From: DASUBN01 sp036000105
Lineage (GTDB): Bacteria; Pseudomonadota; Gammaproteobacteria; Natronospirales; REEB76
Length of the DNA stretch: 44,992 bases
Direction of reading: 5' to 3'
Assembly (NCBI GenBank): GCA_036000105.1
Contig: DASYGE010000001.1
Coordinates: forward strand, 1-44,992
This document shows, in pieces, positions 1-8,727 of this stretch. The translations under genes and the position numbers were made by a program. The notes under the pieces were generated by a model. It was not told the DNA's origin. It was given only the letters and a program-made list of their open reading frames with translations, and did not search any database. The first letter of the stretch is position 1. Each line of letters begins with the position of its first letter.

Positions 1-285
1 TGCTCCACCATAAATTCCAACGTGTCCACTGCCGTAGACAAAGTTTCCACCGCCAAACGAACCCGCTGAGCACCCAAGGCACCCCGTATCAACCCCCGGA
101 ATATGGGTACCGGTATTCGGATCCGTTACGTTCGACAACGACGGTACTGGAACCGGCGACGTCCTGGCGGGTGGGGGCACATCCGGCAAGGGCTGCATGG
201 CTGGCGGCGCATCCGGCGGCGGGTCCGGCGTCGGCACGCAAGTTTCAATGCACTTGTCGCAGGGTTTTGTAGAGCACGTCACAGC
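1..285 (-). other. Variable C-terminal tail after the Rhs core, incomplete
   Basis: The 95 residues after the conserved DPSGF junction belong to the hypervariable part of Rhs/polymorphic toxins. The tail starts with a four-cysteine cluster (CSTKPCDKCIETC), then about 45 residues rich in Pro, Asp and Ala, then a Gly/Ser-rich stretch with a CLGC pair. No known toxin fold is recognisable in this part. The effector domain, and any immunity gene, should lie to the left of base 1. Confidence 0.7.
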
Positions 286-3200
286 AAACCCGCTCGGATC
301 GGTCATGGACAGCGGATTGTTGTACACATAGGCGTAGCGGTTGAACGCCTGGCTGTACATGGGGTTGGGTATGGTCGGATCTGCGCTGATCATTCTTCCG
401 ATCTGTGGGTCATACACCCGCCCATTCATGTGGATGAGCCCGACGTTGTCCAACTGCTCCTGATCGGTATATCCCTTGTCCGTGGTTCCTTTGAACCCAG
501 TGAGCTGGCCCGCGGTCAGGTCATAGGTCCAATTGGCCGCGTCCCGGCGCTTGCCGAATGCGTCAAAGGACATCCTCTGCGCAACCACACCTTGATCGTT
601 GGTGACGGTATCCACACTGCCAAGATGGTCGGAATGCAGATAGCTGGTCGTGACTGCGCCCATTGCCGAGATCGTATGCACCGCCACCGGCTGGCCGCCG
701 GCCGTGATGTTGTGCCGGAACTGGGTACCGGAGCTGTTGGTCACCACTTCGAACAAGCCGCCGGCCACATAAGTGGTAGTCGTTGTGCCAGTGCTGTCGG
801 TGGCCGTTTGCGAATACCTCTCCCCGCCTGGACCGTAGCTGAACGTGCTTGTCCCGGTCGCTCCCTGGATCTGTGTCGGCAGGTTCTCGACGTTCCAGGC
901 GATGGTGCGGCTGTTGCCGCCGATCTGGTTGCCGTTGGCGTCATAGCTGTAGGTCCCGGGCAGGCCGGCCACGGCGGTCACGGCCCGCGGATGGTTCGGA
1001 TCACCGTAGGAGTAGGCGCCGAGATCCGAACGGGTGCTGATGTCGCCCATGGCGTCGTAAGTGAGGCTCAGGCTCGGGCCGTTGTTGCCCGGATTGGTGA
1101 CGCTCGAAGTCAGGACGCGGTTGAGCGCGTCATAGGTGAAATTCTCGGTGAGGTTTTGGTTGGCGTCGTAGCGCTTGCTCAGATTGCCGAAACCGTCCCA
1201 GCTATAGGTAAGCTGCTGCACGGCGCTGGACTGGCCGATACCGGAGCCTATGCCGGTCACCGCCCCGGTGGCCTGGTCGTAACTCAGCACCGTGCTGACA
1301 TTGTTGCCATCTGTATAGGCCAACAGATGACCGAAGGCGTCCACCGGCGCGCTGCCGCTACCGGTCGCCGCCTGCCAATAGATGAATCCATCCGCCTGGT
1401 TGGCGATGCCCGTGAGGGCGCCATTGCTGGCGTCGTAGAGGTATTGCAGGGTGAACCGGTACGGTGGATTGGTCGCCGGTTTCACCTTGGCTCCGCTCCA
1501 AGCGATATACACCGGGGGAGCGAAGTCGGGAGCGCCGGGCGCGCGGTCCGGGCGAGCTATTTCCCAAGCGGCGACGTCGCTCGCTGCCACCGGCGGCAAC
1601 AGCGAAGGCAAGCCCGCTTCCTCGCGGCGGGTGGCGGCGGCCTGCATCTCCGCCTCAGAGGGCTGCAGCGCGACGGGCGTAAAGCGCTGACGCTCCTCGC
1701 TCAAGGCAGTGAGCACGCTGATGTCGCGCGATGTTACCGCTGGATGGAGTAGGCCGTGCGACGACTCCCGTGGTTCTTGTCCAACCAACGCTCTGCCGCC
1801 TTCCTCTTGGAAGGAACTCGGCAGACTCTGGATGACGCCCACGGGCGGAGAAGAAGTAGTCGGTGCAGGCGCTGGCTGGGTGGACGAACTTCCGCTGCTC
1901 GTGGGCGAGGCAGTCGGACCCGCCTTCACCGGTGCGTAGCAACCCTTCCCGCAGCCGCCGCCGCTGGACTGCACCTGCACTTCTACCGTATTGCTCCAAG
2001 TGCAGTCGTTGCCATTGTTATTGCAGGCCTCTACCGTGTAATCGACATAATCGACCACGGTCATTTGCTGACTAAATGAGGTACCCATGCCTGTGTAGGG
2101 ATAGGTGTAGGCCCCCGTGTTGGTGCTGTAACGCTGCAGCTTGTACGAAGTTACCGTACCGCTCGGCGTCGACCAGCTCAGCGTTATCGTGCCGCCCGAC
2201 GTGATGACCGTAAAGTTCACCGCCAGGCTTGGCGCACCGGGGTAATGCAGCACCTGGATGCCAGCGGTGTTGGTGGCCGTCGAATTACAGGCAGCGGCCG
2301 TGTTGCAGGCAATGACGTAGTACCAATAGTTGCCATCGGACAGACCGTTGTCCGAATAGCTGTTCGTCGCACTTGTGCCTATCTGCGTATAGCCCCCGCC
2401 CGTGGAGCGATAGACCTGGTAACCGGTGACGATGCCACTCGCCGGGACGGTCCAAACTAGATTGACGTTGCCAGATGGATTCGGGCTTGAGCCGGCGCCA
2501 AGACCAGTGGGTGCCCCCGGTGGGAGATTGACAGCCTCCGTCACGGTGCTGCTGGCCGCTCCCGGGCCGATGCTGTTGTAGGCGATGACGTAGTACTTGT
2601 AACTGCCATTGCTCTTGCCACTCAGGGGATAAGAGGTGGTGGTGATGCCTGTGGGAGTGATGTTTGTGAAGCTGCCGCCGTTTACGGATTCGTACACGTA
2701 GTAGCCGCTGACGCCCACGCCGCCGCCCGGCGCCGTCCAAGACAGGGTGTAGCTGCCGTTGTTGCTGGGATTGGGCGAGAGGCCCACATTGGTGGGCGAG
2801 CTGGGGGTTACCACCGAGGCGCTGACGTTCACAGGGGTGCTGGAAGCGTTGGCATCGCTCACCACCAGTTGGAAGGTGTAGCTGCCGCCCTGACTCAAGA
2901 CCACGCTCGTGGTTTTTGCACTGGGATTCAAAATGGACACATTGGAACCCGTGGGCTGGGACACGACAGACCAGGCGAACTGCAACGGGTCACCGCTAGG
3001 GTCCGTGGAGGTACTGCCATCGAGCGTCAGGGTGCCGCCGCCTACGAGTTGCGTGGGCGTTGCCACGGGCTTGGCCACCGGGAGCGCTGGGGCCGGTGTG
3101 GCGGAGACCGGATAGCTCAGCGTGGCGACCCGGCCGAAGCTGTCGTAGGTGGTGGACACCTGATAATCGGTGCCGTTGACGGTAGTGTCCAGCGCGCTCG

Positions 3201-6200
3201 GGCGGCTCAGGCTGTCGTAACTGAAAGCCTTCTGGTAACCCGTGTTGTCGCTCACCGAGGCCGGGAGCCCTATGCCGTTCGTGGCGGTGTCGTAAGCCCA
3301 ATTGTCGGCCGCGGTCTGGCCGCCCGTGCCGTTGTAGTCGGTGCGTGTGCTGGGACGGCCGAGGACGTCGTAAGTCTGCACGATCTTCTGGCCCTTGGCG
3401 TCCACTTGAGTGAGTAACTCGCCCAGGGCATCGTAGCCATAGGTCCAGGTGCCCATGTCCGGGTCCACCATCTTCACCTTGTTGCCCAGGCCGTCGTAGG
3501 CGATGGCGGTGGACTTCGAATCCGCCGCGGTAACGCCGACGAGATCGCCGAAGGGATCGTAGCTGTATAGAGTGGTGCCGCCGCTGGCGTCCACCATCTC
3601 CGCCGTCTGACCCAAGGCATTGCTTACCTTGGCGGTGGTCTCGGTGCCCGTACCGGTAGCCGTGTTCGACACGGTTGCGAAACCCACGTACCCACCGCTG
3701 TAATTCGGATAGCTCAGGCTCGTGACCACGCTGTTCGTGGTATCGCCAGCGTTGGCCGGCTGTGTGATCTGGTCAGCACGGTTCAGAACGTCATAGTTTC
3801 TGTAATAGGTCGAATAGATCGTGTTGCCGGCAAAGTGCGGACGGTCCGCTCGCAGGACCCGGCCCAGGGAGTCGTAGACGGTGCCGGCGTATGAAGTGGC
3901 GCCGCCCAGGAGGGTGTTCCGGGTCTGGACCGCCCTGCCCTTGTCATCATAAGCCGTGGTGGCGAGACTCAGGGTCTGGGTCGCGCCGGCATTCTGTACG
4001 CTCTCGGAGATCATGTAGTTGCCGACCGGCGGGCAGCTGGTGTCGCAAGTGAGATATTGCCACGACACCGACGTGCCGTCCGGGCGAGTCGCCTGCTTCA
4101 TGCGGCCGAAGCCGTCGGGAGTATTGATGGTCTGATGGCCATTGACGTCGGTGGCTGAGGTCTGGAACCCCAGATCCGAGCGCCAGGTGGCGTTCGTCTG
4201 CTGGTGAAGTAGGTTGGTCGTAGCCCCCAGGTACTCGCCGTTGTTGACGTAACTCGCCGTCGTAGTACGGGCGGTGGTTATGCCGGTGCCGGAGACCGTA
4301 GTCTGGCTGACGTTGCCAAAGGCGTCGTACTGATACTGGCTGGTAAGCGACAACCCATCGCTGGTGTCAATGCTGCTGTCGTTCTCGGTGCCTGAGGTAA
4401 CCATCACTTGTGTCGGCCGGCAATGGGTGGCATCGAAACCCACAGAGGCATCGGTGACCCGCTGCATGGATGCCCCGTCCGGATTGGTCTTGGTGACGGT
4501 CACGTGCTGGGGTGCACTGATGCAGTAGGGGCTCGTGCTATCCGTGTAGATAGTGACAGTCTCGCTCTTGAAATCAGTATCGCCATTGACGTCGTGGCTG
4601 TCCGCCAGCTGGTCGGTCACATCACCGTAGGAGTCGAAACCAAGGTTCTTGGTGGTGACGGTCTTGAGCGCGCTGCCGGTGCCGATGTCGTAAGCCGTGG
4701 ATACGGATTGGGACGCATAGGGGAAATAGCGCAAAGCACCTGTGGCACCCAGTTGCGTGTTTTGATAAGTATTCACGGTTTTGCCGATGGGCGTACCGCT
4801 ACTCTGTTTCGTGGCCGCGTTGTCCACCATACCTATGTACGGGAAGGTCTGGTCGTAATTGTCGGTCGCCGTGACGTTATTACGGCTGTCTGTGGCTGTG
4901 CGCTGGGAAAAACCCTCTGGGTACCCCGTCATGTTCTGCCGCAGACCCTGATAGGCATAGCTCTCCGTGGCGGTGCCGCCGACACCGTCGTTGAAGCTAT
5001 ATGTATTAACCACATGGAGCGCAGGTATCTCGTCCATGACAGGCCATGAAGCACCTGTGCCTTCGGTGTACGCGCCACCGCTGTCGGCGAGCGACGCGTA
5101 TTGCGGACTGAAGTTGTTGCCCAGACCGTCGGTGATGCTACTCACGAGATCGGGCGTGGAGGGCACGTGCAGCCGGTAATGCCAGTACAGCGTGCCGCTA
5201 TCGTTGCTCGCATACACAAGATCTTGGAGCCCACGGCCACCCGTATCCCCGACGTGGACCGTGCCTTGTATGTACCCGCCGTCATAAGGCGCGCTGACAG
5301 CACCGGGGGCGGTGGCCTGCGAGATATATGCGTGTTGTGTCGGGTCGTAATTGAGACTGACGACTGTCCAACCGGCGCCACCCTGGAAGCGGTCCACCAG
5401 CATCGCCTGACGGCCGTTGCCGTAGTAATCGGTGAAAACGGGGTCCTGACCGTAGACGCCGACTTCGGTATCAATCTCCTTCAGCGCCGTGCCCGTGCTG
5501 AGATAGATGTAGTAATCCGTCCATCCGCCGGTCGGCGAGGCAATGCTGGTCATGAGGTCGCTCAAGCCGTCGCCATTCATGTCCACCGGTGCCGGGACTG
5601 ACCAGCCTAGTATGCTGGTGCCCACGGAGATGGACCCGGCATAGGAGTAGCCGAGAGATCCCTGGGTTCCCGTGGGAGCAAGCGCGTACCACGTGTAGCT
5701 GGTGCTGCTGCTGGGCTTGCAGCCCGGGTCCGAGCCCGGAGGGCAGGTGTACGAGGTGGTGACGCTGTCGAGGGTCACCCGGCCGCCGCGTCCCGATCCC
5801 ACGAAATCCATCGTGGAATCTACGAACTGGTTGTTCGTGGTCACGCTGCCTATGTCGAAATCCTGCGTGGAACCGGAAGGGGGCACCAGCACCTGGCCGG
5901 CAGAAAAAGCGCCGCCCGTGTTAGCGGCGACGTAGATAGTGCTGCCGTCGGAATACACAAGATCGTCCAGACCATGTCCGTTCATATCTGCGACGACAGC
6001 ATCGCCCTGGTAAAGACCGGCAGGGATGGCAGTGGAGATATCGGTAAATACATTGTTGGTGCTGCTGCCGCCCGTGGATTGCAACACATGCCACATGTTG
6101 TCCGCATTGGGCACGCCCGCGTTCGGATAAATCAGGTCCCCTCTCCCGTCGCCGTTGAATTCAAGCGTTTGCGTGTATTGGTAGTTGACAGCAGCGACGC

Positions 6201-7413
6201 CGGTATCCACCGCCGATCCGAAGCCTCCGCCCGCCACGCCGAACATCACCATCCAATGATCGACGGTGCCAACCTTGGCTGGATAAACGAGATCCATCAA
6301 ACCGTCGCCGTTCACGTCCATCAGATGCGCCGCCTGGGCGTGCGCTGCATCGGTGATGGTGGTCGGGGTCGAAGTGTCCTGCTGCCAGCCGGCCTGGCTC
6401 TGTTGCCAAGTAATCGCGGTGGCGTTGTAACAATTGCCGTCCGCCGCGCATTCTTGGACGGAGTTCAACAGATTGTGGTTGTCGGTAGCGTTGGCCTGAT
6501 AACTGAGGGCATAGGTAAATACATCAGCGCCGTTGTATTTGACCTCGATCTTGTTCAATAGCTGTGTCTCGCTCACCAGCGAACCCGCAACATAGGCGGT
6601 CTGTATGCTTGCAGATGCGAGGGGCGTCCAGTCGAGTTGGATGACATGCAACGGTGCAACCGCACCATTGCCCGTATATGAAACATTTACCGGCCAGTAG
6701 TCGCCATTGGCGGTGTCCTGGTTGTAGCTGAACGTGATGTAGTTGCCATTGACGTCGGTTATCTTGTCCACGCCCCAGACACGCGCAACTGTCGTGCCCT
6801 GGGCAAGCACCCTGGAATCACTGGTATTGCCGTACTCGTAGGTCGTGCCATCCTTCATCTGGACGGTAAAGTGACCCGGCCCGCCGGTTACACCGGAATC
6901 TGCGTACGAGGTGATGAGCGAAAAGCCCTCGATCTCCGTACCGTAGGTGGTAGTGCTGCTAGGCAAGAGACGCAAACGCTGGCCGTCCAGGCAGAAATCG
7001 TCGCCTGCCGTGAGCTGGATAGCCTGTGCTTGGCCGTCGGCGTAGATGGCGCTGTTGCAGCGCGCGATGGTCGAGAAGCCGGAGAGCGTCCAGCCCCAGC
7101 CCGCCATGCCGCTGCCCGACTGGCTGTTATAGGTGAGCGCGAGCTGCGGCGTGAGGCCGCCGGAGCCCCTGGGGACGCTGATGGGGATGCTGTAGGTGGC
7201 AGCGCCCGTGGCGCTGACGCCGGCCGAGCCCGCTACCGCCCCGACCGTGATCGCCCTTTGGGCGGCGGTGGCGGCGAAGGCGCCTACCAGGGTCAGGGCG
7301 AATACCGCGCTGACCATGAACGGCTTGAAACGCGATTCCGCTCTGGAATTATGGGAGAGAAGAACCACGGGAGACCTGCCGAGCAGATCCTTTGCTGCGG
7401 GCTTAGAATGCAT
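1..7413 (-). CDS. Giant SpvB/TcdB/Rhs-repeat secreted protein, polymorphic-toxin type (3' end beyond window)
   Basis: The frame is open from ATG 7413 (upstream AAGGGA-rich ribosome site) to base 1, at least 2471 codons, with no stop in the blocks I translated. Domains in order: a long-n-region signal peptide (about 1-51, hydrophobic core 34-50); an SpvB-type N-terminal domain (about 55-350, with TPQLALTYNS and GWGWTLSGF); FG-GAP/VCBS-type repeats with DxNGDG motifs (about 340-640); a TcdB middle/N-terminal-like stretch (about 750-830); YD/Rhs repeats (about 840-1430); a PKD-like domain (about 1440-1540); three fibronectin type III domains (about 1541-1810); a Pro/Ser-rich linker; more YD repeats (about 1980-2300); and the Rhs core ending in NNPLSMTDPSGF (about 2310-2376). 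In this family the repeats form a closed shell around a C-terminal effector. That effector is mostly outside the window. The layout resembles a fused Tc-toxin B/C component. An effector function is inferred, not seen. Confidence 0.93.
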   Translation of the reverse strand, partial: MHSKPAAKDLLGRSPVVLLSHNSRAESRFKPFMVSAVFALTLVGAFAATAAQRAITVGAVAGSAGVSATGAATYSIPISVPRGSGGLTPQLALTYNSQSGSGMAGWGWTLSGFSTIARCNSAIYADGQAQAIQLTAGDDFCLDGQRLRLLPSSTTTYGTEIEGFSLITSYADSGVTGGPGHFTVQMKDGTTYEYGNTSDSRVLAQGTTVARVWGVDKITDVNGNYITFSYNQDTANGDYWPVNVSYTGNGAVAPLHVIQLDWTPLASASIQTAYVAGSLVSETQLLNKIEVKYNGADVFTYALSYQANATDNHNLLNSVQECAADGNCYNATAITWQQSQAGWQQDTSTPTTITDAAHAQAAHLMDVNGDGLMDLVYPAKVGTVDHWMVMFGVAGGGFGSAVDTGVAAVNYQYTQTLEFNGDGRGDLIYPNAGVPNADNMWHVLQSTGGSSTNNVFTDISTAIPAGLYQGDAVVADMNGHGLDDLVYSDGSTIYVAANTGGAFSAGQVLVPPSGSTQDFDIGSVTTNNQFVDSTMDFVGSGRGGRVTLDSVTTSYTCPPGSDPGCKPSSSTSYTWYALAPTGTQGSLGYSYAGSISVGTSILGWSVPAPVDMNGDGLSDLMTSIASPTGGWTDYYIYLSTGTALKEIDTEVGVYGQDPVFTDYYGNGRQAMLVDRFQGGAGWTVVSLNYDPTQHAYISQATAPGAVSAPYDGGYIQGTVHVGDTGGRGLQDLVYASNDSGTLYWHYRLHVPSTPDLVSSITDGLGNNFSPQYASLADSGGAYTEGTGASWPVMDEIPALHVVNTYSFNDGVGGTATESYAYQGLRQNMTGYPEGFSQRTATDSRNNVTATDNYDQTFPYIGMVDNAATKQSSGTPIGKTVNTYQNTQLGATGALRYFPYASQSVSTAYDIGTGSALKTVTTKNLGFDSYGDVTDQLADSHDVNGDTDFKSETVTIYTDSTSPYCISAPQHVTVTKTNPDGASMQRVTDASVGFDATHCRPTQVMVTSGTENDSSIDTSDGLSLTSQYQYDAFGNVSQTTVSGTGITTARTTTASYVNNGEYLGATTNLLHQQTNATWRSDLGFQTSATDVNGHQTINTPDGFGRMKQATRPDGTSVSWQYLTCDTSCPPVGNYMISESVQNAGATQTLSLATTAYDDKGRAVQTRNTLLGGATSYAGTVYDSLGRVLRADRPHFAGNTIYSTYYRNYDVLNRADQITQPANAGDTTNSVVTSLSYPNYSGGYVGFATVSNTATGTGTETTAKVSNALGQTAEMVDASGGTTLYSYDPFGDLVGVTAADSKSTAIAYDGLGNKVKMVDPDMGTWTYGYDALGELLTQVDAKGQKIVQTYDVLGRPSTRTDYNGTGGQTAADNWAYDTATNGIGLPASVSDNTGYQKAFSYDSLSRPSALDTTVNGTDYQVSTTYDSFGRVATLSYPVSATPAPALPVAKPVATPTQLVGGGTLTLDGSTSTDPSGDPLQFAWSVVSQPTGSNVSILNPSAKTTSVVLSQGGSYTFQLVVSDANASSTPVNVSASVVTPSSPTNVGLSPNPSNNGSYTLSWTAPGGGVGVSGYYVYESVNGGSFTNITPTGITTTSYPLSGKSNGSYKYYVIAYNSIGPGAASSTVTEAVNLPPGAPTGLGAGSSPNPSGNVNLVWTVPASGIVTGYQVYRSTGGGYTQIGTSATNSYSDNGLSDGNYWYYVIACNTAAACNSTATNTAGIQVLHYPGAPSLAVNFTVITSGGTITLSWSTPSGTVTSYKLQRYSTNTGAYTYPYTGMGTSFSQQMTVVDYVDYTVEACNNNGNDCTWSNTVEVQVQSSGGGCGKGCYAPVKAGPTASPTSSGSSSTQPAPAPTTSSPPVGVIQSLPSSFQEEGGRALVGQEPRESSHGLLHPAVTSRDISVLTALSEERQRFTPVALQPSEAEMQAAATRREEAGLPSLLPPVAASDVAAWEIARPDRAPGAPDFAPPVYIAWSGAKVKPATNPPYRFTLQYLYDASNGALTGIANQADGFIYWQAATGSGSAPVDAFGHLLAYTDGNNVSTVLSYDQATGAVTGIGSGIGQSSAVQQLTYSWDGFGNLSKRYDANQNLTENFTYDALNRVLTSSVTNPGNNGPSLSLTYDAMGDISTRSDLGAYSYGDPNHPRAVTAVAGLPGTYSYDANGNQIGGNSRTIAWNVENLPTQIQGATGTSTFSYGPGGERYSQTATDSTGTTTTTYVAGGLFEVVTNSSGTQFRHNITAGGQPVAVHTISAMGAVTTSYLHSDHLGSVDTVTNDQGVVAQRMSFDAFGKRRDAANWTYDLTAGQLTGFKGTTDKGYTDQEQLDNVGLIHMNGRVYDPQIGRMISADPTIPNPMYSQAFNRYAYVYNNPLSMTDPSGFAVTCSTKPCDKCIETCVPTPDPPPDAPPAMQPLPDVPPPARTSPVPVPSLSNVTDPNTGTHIPGVDTGCLGCSAGSFGGGNFVYGSGHVGIYGGA

Positions 7414-7556
7414 GATCCCTTCCCTTCTTGAAGTCCCTGGAGTTTTGTACTTAGAATCCTGGGATGGACTATAGGCAAGGCATCAGAGACATTCAATACT
7501 CTAGGAACACTAAATCTCACGTTGTTTATTCGCCACTCTACCCTGCAAATCGAGCA
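7414..7556. promoter_or_regulatory. Divergent intergenic region between Rhs giant and gspC-like gene
   Basis: These 143 bp separate two divergent genes and must hold both start signals. The segment is clearly more AT-rich than its surroundings. A good purine-rich ribosome site (GGGAAGGGATC) lies just before the Rhs ATG. No strong ribosome site precedes the gspC-like ATG at 7557. I cannot assign -35/-10 pairs with confidence. Confidence 0.45.
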
Positions 7557-8240
7557 ATGATGATCGCGATTGTGAAAAGTCTTCACATAAACATCAACGA
7601 TTATCTCGTTGATTTTCTTCAATCAAAGCTGCTACGTCACGGTGTAGCGGTGTTGCTGACTCTCTGTGCGGGCTTGATCATATGGTCAATGGTGCCGCAC
7701 CTAGTGAAGGCAACCCCGATCGTGGGACAAGCTGTCACACAGCATGTACGCATGGATATAGGTTTCTCTGCTGAAAAAATCGCCGCAGCGCATCTGTTCG
7801 GGCAGAGCGCTGCTGATGCTGCCACTACCCCCGTCGTGGCTGCGGCAGCGATAAGCATCAAGGGCTTGTTCTATTCATCCGACAAGGATGTGGCGCGGGC
7901 CATCCTGGAGATAAACGGCAAAAGCGATGTGTTCAAGACCGGCGATAGGCTTCCGAATGGAGAAAGGCTCGCAGCCATCGGCATGAATGCGGTGCAGATA
8001 GCCAACGGCCTAGCGCTCCGCGCGGTAGAGATGGAGCAAAGCTTTGGCAACACCGGCTCCGGCATCGCGCTCGAGGGTATGCCGAATTTATATGCCCGAC
8101 AAGACTCTTTCCCTGGTTCGATGCCCCTGACCAACACCGCTGCTCCCGTGGTCCAGAGACTGCAGCCTGTCACCATCCCCCAGACCAACGACCCCATCTC
8201 ACAGCTGAGCGCGCTGCGTCAGCAGCTTATAAGGCACTGA
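7557..8240 (+). CDS. GspC-like type II secretion inner-membrane protein, short form
   Basis: This is a 227-residue bitopic protein: a short cytoplasmic N-terminus, one membrane segment at about residues 28-47, then a periplasmic part. The periplasmic part contains AHLFG, then IKGLFYSSD, AILEINGK, a GDRLPNGERL turn and VQIANG, the pattern of the GspC homology-region domain. That domain couples the inner-membrane platform of type II secretion to the GspD secretin. The last 70 or so residues are Pro/Gln/Thr-rich and show no PDZ domain, so the protein is shorter than classical GspC (about 270-300 residues). I chose ATG 7557 (followed by a second ATG at 7560); an in-frame ATG at 7464 would add an unconvincing hydrophilic stretch. 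No other gsp gene is in the window. It is divergent from the Rhs giant, so a role in its export is possible but only inferred. Confidence 0.72.
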   Translation: MMIAIVKSLHININDYLVDFLQSKLLRHGVAVLLTLCAGLIIWSMVPHLVKATPIVGQAVTQHVRMDIGFSAEKIAAAHLFGQSAADAATTPVVAAAAISIKGLFYSSDKDVARAILEINGKSDVFKTGDRLPNGERLAAIGMNAVQIANGLALRAVEMEQSFGNTGSGIALEGMPNLYARQDSFPGSMPLTNTAAPVVQRLQPVTIPQTNDPISQLSALRQQLIRH

Positions 8241-8464
8241 GCGGTGGCAGCTAGATAGGCGGGGTCGCTGGCGCCGGGGAGGTCGCCAAAACCATTGACG
8301 GCTTCAATGAGGCTTTCCAGCTCGTCTGCGATCCCCTCCGTGGAGTAATAGCCTTCATCGGCCAATTCGGCTACCCGTCTAAATGCGGGTCCCTGGAGGG
8401 CCTTAGGCTGTGTTGTCTTGAATGTCGTGGCCTGCTGGAATGTCTGTAGGTAGAACGTAAGCGC
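8219..8464 (-). pseudogene. Open frame without start codon, probable decayed gene 3' fragment
   Basis: An 81-codon frame on the minus strand is bounded upstream by a TGA (8465-8467) and ends at TGA 8219-8221, overlapping the last 22 bases of the gspC-like gene. It has no ATG or GTG. Its composition is protein-like and acidic, for example FRRVAELADEGYYSTEGIAD followed by a Glu/Leu-rich helix-like stretch and a small-residue C-terminus. I do not recognise the family. It reads like the surviving 3' part of a gene whose start has been lost. Because it lies beside an Rhs locus, a relic immunity gene is one option, with nothing specific to support it. Confidence 0.35.
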
Positions 8465-8727
8465 TCAATTAACCACGCCCTATCCAGTCTCTCGATGCGC
8501 GTTTAACGTGGCCGTTTTCTCAGGTCAGGGTCGCGGCCATGAAGAGGCAGACTCAGGATGAATGGCGCGTACTGCTTGAGGCGCAGGCGGCCAGTGGCTT
8601 GGCGGCGGCCGCGTCGCGGCTCAACAGGTAGAGGTTGGCCAGATCCGCAATCAGCACGGTCACGGATCTCGTTGGGTGAGAGAGGTTGTGCCATAGCTAC
8701 ATTCCCTGCTTGAACACCAGATGCCGC
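8241..8727. other. Gene-poor stretch with debris
   Basis: This stretch lies between the gspC-like stop and the end of the HipA-family kinase. It holds only the two fragments described separately (8219-8464 and 8503-8694). I see no tRNA, strong terminator hairpin or complete gene. It looks like the worn remains of former accessory genes. Confidence 0.5.
8503..8694 (-). pseudogene. Degenerate fragment; first residues resemble N-termini of MmeI-like methyltransferases
   Basis: The minus-strand frame from ATG 8694 starts MAQPLSPNEIRDRA, which resembles the opening of MmeI-like (type IIL) restriction-methyltransferases and related SAM-dependent DNA methyltransferases. It then becomes Arg/Pro-rich and non-protein-like. 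A neighbouring frame over the same bases reads SVTVLIADLANLYLLSRDAA and stops at 8553-8555, which looks more protein-like than the continuation. The picture is of short shuffled or frameshifted remnants rather than a working gene. The similarity is judged by eye over only 14 residues and may be chance. Confidence 0.25.

Noticed and set aside
103..1752. Plus-strand open frame of 549 codons
   Set aside because: It is antisense to the Rhs gene, whose minus frame shows clear YD repeats and core motifs. The plus product has no family character; GC-rich codon structure explains the open frame.
8241..8727. Insertion sequence remnant
   Set aside because: I see no terminal inverted repeats and no transposase signature in any frame.
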